Shown in pieces: positions 1-6,946 of a stretch of 9,374 bases of DNA (position 1 is its first letter; each line of letters starts with the position of its first letter). A model generated the notes under the pieces. It was not told where the DNA came from. It worked only from the letters and a program-made list of their open reading frames with translations, and made no database searches. This DNA comes from Promethearchaeota archaeon (GTDB lineage: Archaea; Asgardarchaeota; Lokiarchaeia; Sigynarchaeales; SOKP01): positions 1 through 9,374 of the forward strand of contig JAGXNZ010000100.1 in assembly GCA_019894655.1 (NCBI GenBank). The letters are read 5' to 3'. Made by a program: the position numbers and the translations under genes.

Positions 1-239
1 ATTGCTATATCTGGGAAGATCCTAAACTTATACCAGCTTTTAAAAACGCTATTACTATGAGCATAAGTCAATTAATGAATCATTCATATCGTCCTAATAT
101 CAAATATTTATACGATTATGAAAGTAAAGCAATCGAATACAGTGCTATTAAAAATATTGTGAGAGGGGATGAATTAACAGTTAACTATAATGGATTAATT
201 AAAGATAAAAGTCCAGTGTGGTTCGAAGTTATAGATTAG
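1..239 (+). CDS. SET-domain protein lysine methyltransferase, C-terminal part (5' truncated by window)
   Basis: The frame is open from base 3 and stops at 237-239, leaving about 78 residues; the true start lies left of the window. The visible part contains the C-terminal SET signature: a NHSYRPN motif (the NHSxxPN S-adenosylmethionine/active-site motif) and, about 30 residues on, a GDELTVNY motif matching the GEELTxxY catalytic-tyrosine motif. A short W-E-D-P stretch lies before them. SET proteins transfer methyl groups from S-adenosylmethionine to protein lysines, and small free-standing versions occur in archaea and bacteria. The internal ATG at 57 would cut off part of the fold, so it is unlikely to be the real start. 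No post-SET cysteine cluster is visible; the protein ends about 17 residues after the tyrosine. The target protein cannot be inferred. It converges with the endonuclease IV gene, with 3 bases between stop codons. Confidence 0.8.
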   Translation, partial: CYIWEDPKLIPAFKNAITMSISQLMNHSYRPNIKYLYDYESKAIEYSAIKNIVRGDELTVNYNGLIKDKSPVWFEVID

Positions 240-242
240 GCT

Positions 243-1109
243 TTATTTAATCAAAGATCTAAGCGTATTAAGATTCATGATATCTTCTTTTAAATCCTTC
301 CCTTTAGGAGTTTCTAAAATCCCCGGAGTTTCTTTAAATTTTTTGTCATTTAAAAGGTAACCAAATGGCTCTAAACCAATCCTTCCTTGCCCTATGTGAG
401 TATGACGATCCACTCTAGATCCTAATTCTTTATCAGTATCGTTTAAATGAAAAGCATGTAAATATTTTAAACCAATTATGTCATCAAAATGATTCCACAT
501 CTCGTTATATTTCTTCTTCGTTGTAAAATCATAACCCGCGGCAAATGAATGTGCTGTGTCGAAACAAATTCCGATTCTGCTTTTGTTTTGTATTTTGCTT
601 ATTATTGTTTTTAAATGATGAAACTTATTGCCCAAACCTTTTCCTTGGCCAGCTGTAGTTTCTAGTAAAATTTTAACTTTAGAACCCTTAGTTTCGTCTA
701 TCAATTTATTTAACTGAGTAGCAATTTGGAGAAGAGCTTCTTCTTTTGAAATCTCTTCCTTATCACTTATAGGAATAACCCCGGGATGCATGTTTTCATA
801 TTCAATGCCTAATAAGGTAGCTTTTTTAAGTTCATCTAACATAGCACTATAAGATTTCTCTAATTTTTCATTATCGATACTTGCTAAATTAATTAAGTAA
901 CTGTCATGACTAATTATTGGCCATATTTCTTCTTTAAACTCTTCTTTTGTTTTAAGAAATTCATCTATATCTTTTGGGATTAAAGGTTTTGTCGACCATG
1001 AGCGCACATTTCTTATAAAAACTTGAATTGTTTCGCAATTAAGTTCTCTACCCCTATGAAAAGCCATGTGCTTGCCCTCTGAAACGCTCATATGAGCCCC
1101 TAACCTCAT
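243..1109 (-). CDS. nfo: Endonuclease IV (AP endonuclease)
   Basis: This is a complete 288-residue protein, the usual family length. Endonuclease IV cleaves DNA 5' to abasic sites in base-excision repair using a trinuclear zinc centre in a TIM barrel. The signatures appear in order: LGAHMS at the N-terminus, IQVFIRNVRSW, a His-containing SHDSYLINLAS, NMHPG, LLETTAGQG, CFDTAHSFAAGYD, HLNDTD, SRVDRHTHIGQG and ILETPK. Together these supply all the histidine, aspartate and glutamate zinc ligands known from the E. coli enzyme. I place the start at the ATG at 1109 because AGAGGTG lies 8 bases before it and the protein then begins MRLGAHMS as in the family. An in-frame GTG at 1139 would add ten unconserved residues. 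It is the last gene of an apparent three-gene unit, 33 bases after the HdrD-like gene. Confidence 0.95.
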   Translation of the reverse strand: MRLGAHMSVSEGKHMAFHRGRELNCETIQVFIRNVRSWSTKPLIPKDIDEFLKTKEEFKEEIWPIISHDSYLINLASIDNEKLEKSYSAMLDELKKATLLGIEYENMHPGVIPISDKEEISKEEALLQIATQLNKLIDETKGSKVKILLETTAGQGKGLGNKFHHLKTIISKIQNKSRIGICFDTAHSFAAGYDFTTKKKYNEMWNHFDDIIGLKYLHAFHLNDTDKELGSRVDRHTHIGQGRIGLEPFGYLLNDKKFKETPGILETPKGKDLKEDIMNLNTLRSLIK

Positions 1110-1117
1110 TTTAATAA

Positions 1118-1124
1118 CACCTCT
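1118..1124 (-). promoter_or_regulatory. Ribosome binding site of nfo
   Basis: On the minus strand AGAGGTG stands 8 bases before the ATG at 1109. It decides between this ATG and the upstream GTG at 1139. A strong Shine-Dalgarno site fits an internal gene of a polycistronic message. Confidence 0.75.
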
Positions 1125-1142
1125 AAAAAGAATAATCACATC

Positions 1143-2318
1143 TTAATTATCAGAGATTTCATATTCTAGGCTGTCTAAAATCTCTATTAAATCAATAACT
1201 TCAAAATTCATGTTAAATTTTTCATTCGCATCACTTAAGTTAGTTCTGCAGAAAGGACACAGGGATGAAATGATATTTGCACCTGTTGATTTTGCTTCAT
1301 CTAGTCTTTCTTTTGAAATTTCAACCGACCAATCTGGATATCCGATTTTTAGTCCTCCTCCTGCACCACAACACCAAGCATTTTCTCTATTTCTTTTCAT
1401 TTCTACTAAAATAAGTCCTGGAATGCTCTTATAAACTTCTCTCGGAATCTCGTAAAAACTCATGTGTCTTCCAAGGTGGCACGGATCGTGGTAAGTGACA
1501 GTTTTATTATATTCTGAAGTAAAACTTAATTTCCCTTCATCCAACAGCATTTTAACCAATTCTACGGTGTGATATATCTCAAAATCATAATCAGCACCAT
1601 ATTTTATCCAATCCTTTTTCAAAGTACGATAACAACCAGCACATGATGTGATGATCTTTAACACTCCGGCATCGTTTATTTGAGTAATATTGTGATTTAT
1701 GAAGTCTTTAACAGAATTTATTTGACCAGTTCTCATTAATGGGCTGCTGCAACAATGCTCATCTATCAAAGTAAAATCAATATTTGCTTTTTTCAGAAAC
1801 CTCAGAGTAGCATCTCTTAAATTTTTTTGACGATAATTGGATGTACAACCGATAAAATAAACCCATTCTGCTGTGTCTGGCAAATCATATGTCTTCTTTA
1901 GATCCTCGTTGTTCGAATTTTGCTCCCCATACGGATTAAACATTATGGGATTCTCAATGCGATCAATTAAAATTTTCTGTTTTTCAGGACAGAATCCATT
2001 TATAACAGCCTCTGCTCGAGCAGCTTCAATAATATCTACTAAAAAATCATTAAATTTGTCAAACCTGCAATTTTTAGTACAATTTCCGCAAGTAGAACAC
2101 GCGTAAAGAACATTTGCCACGCCCTGACTCCACTGGATTTCTCCACTTATTAGACCGTAAATGAGCCATAATCTCCCACCAGTGGAATAGGTCTCAAAAC
2201 GGTGTTTTTTATAGCTTGGGCAATTAAAATCAGAAAATTCGGAAGTAAATTTGCAATAGCCGCATCTAAAACATCTATGAACAATATCTTTCCAATCTTG
2301 TTCTATTTTTAATTCCAA
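1143..2318 (-). CDS. HdrD/GlcF-like iron-sulfur oxidoreductase subunit
   Basis: About 391 residues. The N-terminal part carries two ferredoxin-like cysteine clusters: C16-x2-C19-x2-C22 with a further Cys near 33, and C73-x2-C76-x2-C79-x3-C83. These are expected to hold two [4Fe-4S] clusters, although the usual CP after the last cysteine is CR here. Two cysteine-rich CCG domains follow. The first has FIGC near 157, CCSS near 188 and CAGC near 225. The second has DPCHLGR near 279, WCCGAGGG near 315 and CPFC near 353. This order is that of heterodisulfide reductase subunit D and glycolate oxidase subunit GlcF. The partner is almost certainly the FAD protein encoded just upstream. I place the start at the TTG at 2318, 2 bases after the stop of that gene, because GGGAGGT sits 9 bases before it; the in-frame TTG at 2336 would overlap the Shine-Dalgarno site. 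No membrane segment is seen, so it is likely cytoplasmic. The electron donor or acceptor is unknown. Confidence 0.88.
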   Translation of the reverse strand: MELKIEQDWKDIVHRCFRCGYCKFTSEFSDFNCPSYKKHRFETYSTGGRLWLIYGLISGEIQWSQGVANVLYACSTCGNCTKNCRFDKFNDFLVDIIEAARAEAVINGFCPEKQKILIDRIENPIMFNPYGEQNSNNEDLKKTYDLPDTAEWVYFIGCTSNYRQKNLRDATLRFLKKANIDFTLIDEHCCSSPLMRTGQINSVKDFINHNITQINDAGVLKIITSCAGCYRTLKKDWIKYGADYDFEIYHTVELVKMLLDEGKLSFTSEYNKTVTYHDPCHLGRHMSFYEIPREVYKSIPGLILVEMKRNRENAWCCGAGGGLKIGYPDWSVEISKERLDEAKSTGANIISSLCPFCRTNLSDANEKFNMNFEVIDLIEILDSLEYEISDN

Positions 2319-2320
2319 AT

Positions 2321-3691
2321 TTAATTTACCTCCCAATTTCCTGAATTCATGATATTATTCGGATCCAAAGTTCTTTTAATAGTTTTCAGCAACTTTTTAT
2401 AACAAGGATCCATTTTTTCAAGCGTTAATCTTTGCCCTTCTAGTTCAGCTTTCCAGGGAATTCCTCCCAATTCTAAAGCTAATTTATTGGTTTCGTTAAG
2501 TGCTTTTCTAGCATTTTCCATATCTTTAGCGTCAGCTCGATTAAAAGAGTATGAAAAAAACATTACGATTGTATGAACTCCTCCTATCAAACGAGAACCT
2601 AAAGTTGGAGGGATACCATATTTTCTTGCGAGTTCTGCGCCCTTCTCATATGCTTCAGGAATTTTCTCGAGAGGCATAAATGCGCCCACATATTCGAATC
2701 CGCCCCCTTTTCTAAAATCTGCGGCTCCTGCTGCAAATATAGGTTTATCCAAGTATAGATTTCGCATTTTTTCTGGAGCCTTCATAAATCTCGCGTTAGA
2801 CTTTCGGTATATGCGTTTAAGAGCTTTAATTTGGCGATCGATGTCTTCTTCAGTATTACCTGTAATATAAGTCATAATGAAAATATAGCCCTTCATCCAT
2901 TCAGGTTTATCTTGCTTTCCTAGAAGGATGTCTTCGGCATAGCCAGTCGCCGTAATTTTTAGTAACAAATCTGGTATATCTTTAGGATCACTCATTAAAC
3001 CAAAAATTATATCTCTCATTTTAGGTTTTGGAAATAACTGTATCGAAAGCTTAGTTACTACTCCCATTGTCCCAAAAGCGCTAATGAATAAGCCAATAAA
3101 ATCGGGAATTGGTCCTCTATCAAACCAATAATCGGAAACCGCGCAAGATCCTAATTTGCAAATCTCTCCATTAGGTAAAACAACTTCAAGACCGTTGATC
3201 ATTGCTCCATGTCCTCCATATCTTTGCGATAAATATCCTGACCCATGAATTAGCATGTTCCCGGCGATAGTAGCAGATGGTGGAGCATCTGGAATTGGTG
3301 GTTGGAGATCTAAATACTTATCATTTAAATGTGAAAGGATTTGACCAGTAGTAACTCCTGCTTCAATAAGTGCATATTGGCTAAACCGATTAATTTCTAT
3401 TATTCGATTCATTCTTTTCATATCTAGCACTATTCCTCCCTTTACAGGAATTGTTAATCCACTTAAAGTAAGACCGCCACCCATAGGAACTATAGGTATT
3501 TTTTCTTTGTTCGCTAATTTTACGATCTCTTGAACTTCCTCTGATTTACTTGGCATCGCAACGAAATCAACGTGTCTAGGTAATGACGCTCCGGGATCTT
3601 GAGAATAAATATACAGATCTTCTGAACGATTTGTTGCGTAATCCTTTCCTACAATATTTTCTAGTTCTTTTAATATGAATTCCTTATTCAT
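2321..3691 (-). CDS. FAD-binding oxidoreductase, GlcD/vanillyl-alcohol-oxidase fold
   Basis: 456 residues, a normal length for the PCMH/VAO superfamily. The FAD_binding_4 domain occupies about 40-220. Its pyrophosphate loop is at 69-79 (PMGGGLTLSGL) and its second FAD motif is DAPPSATIAGN at 135-145, followed by GLEVVLPNGE at 167-176. The C-terminal FAD-oxidase domain (about 225-456) ends with LDPNNIMNSGNW. The enzyme should oxidise a small organic substrate and pass electrons to the HdrD-like protein encoded next to it. In 2-hydroxyacid dehydrogenases of this fold a HxGDGNxH motif and a GEHG motif provide metal ligands and the catalytic His. Here the corresponding regions read LIGGVH (about 368-373) and GGIPWKAELEGQ (409-420), leaving one His and no EH pair. 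A lactate or glycolate substrate is therefore doubtful, and a metal-free VAO-type reaction is possible. The start is the ATG at 3691; no good Shine-Dalgarno is visible, which fits a first gene with a short leader. Confidence 0.9.
   Translation of the reverse strand: MNKEFILKELENIVGKDYATNRSEDLYIYSQDPGASLPRHVDFVAMPSKSEEVQEIVKLANKEKIPIVPMGGGLTLSGLTIPVKGGIVLDMKRMNRIIEINRFSQYALIEAGVTTGQILSHLNDKYLDLQPPIPDAPPSATIAGNMLIHGSGYLSQRYGGHGAMINGLEVVLPNGEICKLGSCAVSDYWFDRGPIPDFIGLFISAFGTMGVVTKLSIQLFPKPKMRDIIFGLMSDPKDIPDLLLKITATGYAEDILLGKQDKPEWMKGYIFIMTYITGNTEEDIDRQIKALKRIYRKSNARFMKAPEKMRNLYLDKPIFAAGAADFRKGGGFEYVGAFMPLEKIPEAYEKGAELARKYGIPPTLGSRLIGGVHTIVMFFSYSFNRADAKDMENARKALNETNKLALELGGIPWKAELEGQRLTLEKMDPCYKKLLKTIKRTLDPNNIMNSGNWEVN
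2328..2334 (-). promoter_or_regulatory. Ribosome binding site inside the end of the upstream FAD gene
   Basis: GGGAGGT on the minus strand overlaps the last codons of the FAD-oxidase gene and lies 9 bases before a TTG at 2318. It supports the rare TTG start and tight translational coupling of the two redox subunits. Confidence 0.75.
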
Positions 3692-3808
3692 TTCTTACAT
3701 TACTCTTATTTTAATAAATTTCTAAAAATTATCGATTAATTCAAAATACTTTTTTTTCTATTTAAATTTATTATTTCTTAGAGCTCACGATTAAATGTTG
3801 ATTTCGAA
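3692..3808. promoter_or_regulatory. Divergent AT-rich promoter region between the FAD oxidase and membrane protein genes
   Basis: This 117-base spacer separates two outward-facing genes and is almost all A and T. A palindromic TTTAAATTTA core at 3761-3770 resembles an archaeal TATA box on both strands. For the plus-strand gene it would give a start of transcription near 3790 and a leader under 20 bases. For the minus-strand unit there is also a TTTATTAAA at 3718-3710, centred about 23 bases before the ATG. Which box serves which gene cannot be settled by eye. Confidence 0.4.
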
Positions 3809-4363
3809 ATGAGTATTAAGGGTAAAACTGAAGGAATTAGTAGGCTTGTAGGTTCTATTCTAATTTTGACGAGCATTGTTTTAGAAATGTGTTTAGGCTT
3901 TCTGATACTTAACAATCTTCTTATAAGTTTAACCTTAATTTTAATCACGGCCCCTCCATTTTTACTTAGCTTTCTCTTAAAGATTGAGCAGGATTTTTTA
4001 GTCAAGAACGCTACAAAATTCTTATTTTTGTTTTTATTAGAAATTATCTTACTAAGTATTCTGATACTCACATTTTATAGCTTAGCTCTGACAATCAAAT
4101 TTTATCTAGTTTCAAGTTCTATTCTACTACTTATCATGTGTTGGCACACATCACTTTCGCTTTATAAGAATAAAAAGATTATTTTCTTTCTGAGTAGTTT
4201 TGGATATTTTATTTCAAATACACTAATTTGGCTAAATAATATTATTTTCCCCTATTTATATATAACTAACTTAATTTTTAAGCTAACAGTTCTTTTAGGA
4301 ATATTTCTAATAGTAATCGCTGAATTAAGAATGAAAAAAAAAGGATGGCTTAAGTATTTGTAA
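3809..4363 (+). CDS. Small multi-pass membrane protein, unknown function
   Basis: 184 residues, strongly hydrophobic, with about six predicted membrane helices at roughly 12-34, 37-57, 68-90, 95-115, 121-142 and 148-170. It ends in a basic tail (RMKKKGWLKYL) that would sit in the cytoplasm. I do not recognise a family, and no catalytic or ligand-binding motif stands out. The loops are very short, with no sizeable domain outside the membrane. It is transcribed away from the FAD oxidase and converges on the aldehyde oxidoreductase gene, with a gap of only 27 bases. The ATG at 3809 has no Shine-Dalgarno; an upstream stop at 3779-3781 bounds the frame. An opposite-strand 97-codon frame overlaps it but shows no protein-like features. 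Confidence 0.65.
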   Translation: MSIKGKTEGISRLVGSILILTSIVLEMCLGFLILNNLLISLTLILITAPPFLLSFLLKIEQDFLVKNATKFLFLFLLEIILLSILILTFYSLALTIKFYLVSSSILLLIMCWHTSLSLYKNKKIIFFLSSFGYFISNTLIWLNNIIFPYLYITNLIFKLTVLLGIFLIVIAELRMKKKGWLKYL

Positions 4364-4376
4364 TTTGAAACCAATT

Positions 4377-4390
4377 TTATCTTTTTTCTA
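4377..4390 (+). terminator. T-rich terminator after the membrane protein gene
   Basis: A TTTTATCTTTTTT tract begins 13 bases after the stop codon. Archaeal RNA polymerase terminates on such oligo-T runs without needing a hairpin. Confidence 0.5.
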
Positions 4391-6106
4391 TTATAGATTC
4401 TTCCAAAAGTCTTGCAAGTCATCTTTAGTGAATGTAAATCTCAAACCACTAGGTTCAGAAGGTTCTAGTTTTAAAAAGTCAGGAACATCGTTCTTATCTT
4501 TGGTAATACCTGCTTTCTCATTGAATGCTAGCTCAGTTTTAAGAATACGCTTTCCTATATTAATTACTTCTTCTCTTGTTAAATCTAAATTATACATCGC
4601 ATTAATAGCAGCAGTTATAATCTCCATATTCTCATAGCTCGGTCCTATGAAATAACAGCATCCCATAGAGTCCAATACTGTAGTGTATACTTGTAATTCA
4701 AACGATAAATCAAGTTTACCCTCGTTTTTGGTAAGTTCACCATAGTCTTTGTTTTGACTAGGAACTCTGCCAGCTATAGCTGCTCCACTAGTATGATCAG
4801 CACCCATTGGCGAAGTAGCGTATGTCACCCCCATTCCTTTAAAGACTCTAGGATCGTAAGCAGATATACCTTGTCCTTTTATTTCTGGTATTCTTTGAGC
4901 ATTTAACTTATTTCCAATATTTTTAACTCCATTCCCATACAATTTGCCAATTTCAGTATTCTCCCGGATTTCTTTATCGAGGATATTAAGAACTGTCTTG
5001 GCATCTCCCCAAGGAATCTTAACACAATCCATGGCAACTCCAACAGTACCTCCAAACTCAATGGTATCGATTCCTACATCGTCGCATAAACGATCGATTC
5101 GAGCTAAGCTATCTAGATTATCAATCGTTAAATTTGTACCATTTAACGCCATAGTTTCATATTCAAAACTTGAAGTTATTTGGTTTCCATTCTCGTCCAC
5201 AATTAAATTAGAGCATTTTATAACACAATACGGAGAACAAGCTAAACCTTTTTTACCTCCTCTAGCCATCACAAGGTCGTGAAGTTTTTCTCCAGAAATC
5301 TCAGCAATTTTATCAAAAGATCCCAGTCTAAAATTTTTTGTAGGGATTCCTTGATGTTCACTCATGGCTCTCATCATTAATGGTGTTCCAAATGTAGAAA
5401 AAACTTTCTTAGTTTCTGCCAAATGTTTGGCAAAAGGGGCTGACGTTTCTCTAAACTTCTTAAGATCGTGAATTTTTACCTTTGACTCTTTTGTAGGGAT
5501 TATAACAATAGCTTTGATACCTTTTGTACCCATGACTGCTCCTAATCCACCACGAGCAGCGTGTCTACTTGGGTAACCCTCTAAGTCGTTGGCAGCAACG
5601 CTCGCTGAGCGCATTTTATGTTCGCCTGTAGGTCCAATAGAATAAATCCCTATAGTTTCACCATACGCATCTCTCAATAGTTGATGTAATTCGTAATTAC
5701 CTAAACCCTTATATTCCTTACCAGGAAGCAACTTAATTCCACTCTCGTTAATTAAGATAATTCTTAATTCTGATGATATTTCCTCTAAAACTATAGCTCT
5801 TATACCGTACTTGGCGAGCATGAGTGAAGGTCTGCCTCCTACATTTGCTTCCTTTATACCGTTTGTCAATGGACTTTTACCACCGACTGAGGTGCGAGCA
5901 GAATTTGGAAATGGACTTCCCGTAAGTATCCCATTTGCCAAAATAAGTTTATTTTCTGGTCCAAGAGGATCACATCTGGGAGGAACTTCATCGTGAACGA
6001 TTTGTGAAGTTAGGCCTCGAGCTCCTAATAAATAATATTTTGAATCGTTAGTTATCTCTTCGTAATCGATTTTCTGAGATTTTACATTGATTCTAACAAT
6101 TTGCAT
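4391..6106 (-). CDS. aor: Aldehyde:ferredoxin oxidoreductase (tungsten/molybdopterin enzyme)
   Basis: 571 residues, within the normal AOR range of about 570-620. The family oxidises aldehydes to carboxylic acids, reducing ferredoxin, with a tungsten or molybdenum bis-pyranopterin and one [4Fe-4S] cluster. The N-terminal pterin-binding domain is recognisable from LGARGLTSQI (27-36), SPFPNSARTSVGGKSP (64-79) and GPTGEHKMRSASVAAND (158-174). The cluster cysteines are C290-x3-C294-x3-C298 plus C483/C484 in DSMGCCYF. Glu residues in FEYET (314-318) and H438 in GADHTSG correspond to the active-site Glu and His of the Pyrococcus enzyme. No signal peptide is seen, so it should be cytoplasmic. The ATG at 6106 gives the usual N-terminus, but no Shine-Dalgarno lies near it. 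It is preceded by the nitroreductase gene on the same strand, though a T9 run between them suggests a separate transcript. The actual aldehyde substrate cannot be told from sequence. Confidence 0.95.
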   Translation of the reverse strand: MQIVRINVKSQKIDYEEITNDSKYYLLGARGLTSQIVHDEVPPRCDPLGPENKLILANGILTGSPFPNSARTSVGGKSPLTNGIKEANVGGRPSLMLAKYGIRAIVLEEISSELRIILINESGIKLLPGKEYKGLGNYELHQLLRDAYGETIGIYSIGPTGEHKMRSASVAANDLEGYPSRHAARGGLGAVMGTKGIKAIVIIPTKESKVKIHDLKKFRETSAPFAKHLAETKKVFSTFGTPLMMRAMSEHQGIPTKNFRLGSFDKIAEISGEKLHDLVMARGGKKGLACSPYCVIKCSNLIVDENGNQITSSFEYETMALNGTNLTIDNLDSLARIDRLCDDVGIDTIEFGGTVGVAMDCVKIPWGDAKTVLNILDKEIRENTEIGKLYGNGVKNIGNKLNAQRIPEIKGQGISAYDPRVFKGMGVTYATSPMGADHTSGAAIAGRVPSQNKDYGELTKNEGKLDLSFELQVYTTVLDSMGCCYFIGPSYENMEIITAAINAMYNLDLTREEVINIGKRILKTELAFNEKAGITKDKNDVPDFLKLEPSEPSGLRFTFTKDDLQDFWKNL

Positions 6107-6160
6107 AAGTAAAATAAAATACGAAATTATTTTACCTTTACTCCTTCATGTTGGGATATT

Positions 6161-6169
6161 AAAAAAAAA
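6161..6169 (-). terminator. Oligo-T terminator of the nitroreductase gene
   Basis: Nine consecutive T on the minus strand follow directly after the TAA stop codon at 6172-6170. There is no hairpin, as is usual for archaeal intrinsic termination. It implies that the downstream aldehyde oxidoreductase gene has its own promoter within 6107-6160; a weak GTAAAATAAT there could be the TATA box. Confidence 0.55.
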
Positions 6170-6685
6170 TTAGAATTTATCATAATGCACAATTTCTTCA
6201 AGAGGTTTACGATCCACAACTTCTCCTTTTTCTTTAATAGGATATCCTAATGGAGTTAATGCTAAAACTCTGAATTTTTCTGGTATACCAAGAACTTCTT
6301 GTACTTTGGATTCATTGAACCAACCAATCCAACAAGTAGCTAAACCCTCAGCGGTTGCCGCTAAAATTAAATGTTCAAAGCAGATTCCACAATCTAAGGG
6401 AAAATATTTTATTCCATTAGAATTTCTTCCTGATCCAGACTCAGAAATAATACCTACGATAAACATGGGAGCTTCAACGAATTTTTTTTCTTGATCAACT
6501 GCGTTCCATACTCTTTTTACAGTTACAGTGTCTTTAACGACAATATATTCCATTCCTTGTTTATTACCCCAGGTTGGAGCTAATCTAGCAGCTTCTAAAA
6601 TTCGTTTAACCTTATCATCTTCAGGCATATCGTGCTTATACACCCTATAGCTTCTTCTTTTTCTCACAACATCGTAAAAATCCAT
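6170..6685 (-). CDS. Nitroreductase-family FMN oxidoreductase
   Basis: 171 residues from the ATG at 6685, typical of the short archaeal members. It has the N-terminal FMN-binding stretch RKRRSYRVY, the APTWGNKQ motif near residue 40 (family: APSxxNxQ), LDCGICFEHLILAATAEGL in the central helix with CWIGWF after it, and the C-terminal LTPLGYP motif. Such proteins bind FMN as dimers and transfer electrons from NAD(P)H to quinones, nitro compounds or other acceptors. The physiological substrate is unknown here. An in-frame TTG at 6697 would add four residues, but the ATG is better: MDFYDVVRKRRS is family-like and a TATA box lies about 31 bases before it, pointing to a leaderless transcript. Its neighbour is the aldehyde oxidoreductase gene, probably a separate unit. 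Confidence 0.88.
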   Translation of the reverse strand: MDFYDVVRKRRSYRVYKHDMPEDDKVKRILEAARLAPTWGNKQGMEYIVVKDTVTVKRVWNAVDQEKKFVEAPMFIVGIISESGSGRNSNGIKYFPLDCGICFEHLILAATAEGLATCWIGWFNESKVQEVLGIPEKFRVLALTPLGYPIKEKGEVVDRKPLEEIVHYDKF

Positions 6686-6711
6686 TATACAAACCAAATT
6701 TAGTAATTTTC

Positions 6712-6720
6712 TTATTTATA
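6712..6720 (-). promoter_or_regulatory. TATA box of the nitroreductase gene
   Basis: TATAAATAA on the minus strand is centred about 31 bases before the ATG at 6685. This is the archaeal TATA distance for a leaderless or nearly leaderless transcript. Confidence 0.6.
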
Positions 6721-6846
6721 TTAAGTAAGGCAAAAATCTAAAACTTTATCGTTTTTGAGTATATATTGATAGAGATGACTATTTTTCTATTAGTTGCTTC
6801 CCATTTTATTCCCCCCTCGTATTGACTCTAAATTTCGAGACAAAGA

Positions 6847-6855
6847 TTTATAAAT
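6847..6855 (+). promoter_or_regulatory. Candidate TATA box of the TFB gene
   Basis: TTTATAAAT is a near-consensus archaeal TATA box, with the purine-rich CAAAGA just upstream as a possible TFB recognition element. A transcription start near 6877 would follow, leaving an unusually long leader of about 115 bases before the ATG at 6994. The nearer TATATT at 6974-6979 is only about 18 bases from the ATG, too close for a leaderless start. Confidence 0.5.
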
Positions 6856-6877
6856 GCAGATTGGATATAAGGATATT

Positions 6878-6886
6878 ATTACATAA
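6878..6886 (-). repeat. Inverted copy of the TFB leader repeat
   Basis: ATTACATAA is the exact reverse complement of TTATGTAAT inside the tandem array at 6911-6946. It lies at the predicted transcription start, where a bound protein would block RNA polymerase. It could also pair with the first direct copy (6912-6920) in RNA, as a 9-bp stem with a 25-base loop. Confidence 0.55.
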
Positions 6887-6910
6887 TTAAAGTCGTAACA
6901 TCATCTAATT

Positions 6911-6946
6911 TTTATGTAATTTTATGTAATTTTATGTAATTTTATG
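6911..6946 (+). repeat. 10-bp tandem repeat (TTTATGTAAT, 3.6 copies) upstream of TFB
   Basis: Three perfect copies of TTTATGTAAT stand at 6911-6920, 6921-6930 and 6931-6940, followed by a partial TTTATG at 6941-6946. The period is close to one DNA helical turn, so proteins bound to successive copies would lie on one face. Each copy also contains ATGTAA, a start codon followed at once by a stop. The array ends 47 bases before the TFB start codon. A simple slippage origin is possible, but the position and the inverted copy nearby suggest an operator. Confidence 0.9.

Noticed and set aside
57..239. SET-motif frame as a complete 60-residue gene starting at the ATG at 57
   Set aside because: The frame is open to the window edge and the upstream residues fit the SET fold, so the ATG is internal.
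3778..4071. Minus-strand 97-codon frame opposite the six-helix membrane protein
   Set aside because: It is a lysine-rich translation of the complement of hydrophobic codons, with no motif or ribosome site; the plus-strand frame is longer and has a coherent membrane topology.
4944..5282. Plus-strand 112-codon open frame opposite the aldehyde oxidoreductase
   Set aside because: It lies wholly within a well-supported AOR gene on the other strand and shows no recognisable protein features; it is a shadow of conserved coding sequence.
6810..6817. C-rich run as a possible structured RNA or G-quadruplex site
   Set aside because: There is only one run of six C, with no further runs nearby to build a quadruplex and no pairing G run close by.
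6911..6946. Short tandem repeats as a possible CRISPR array
   Set aside because: The repeats are 10 bp and directly abutting, with no spacers and no cas genes.
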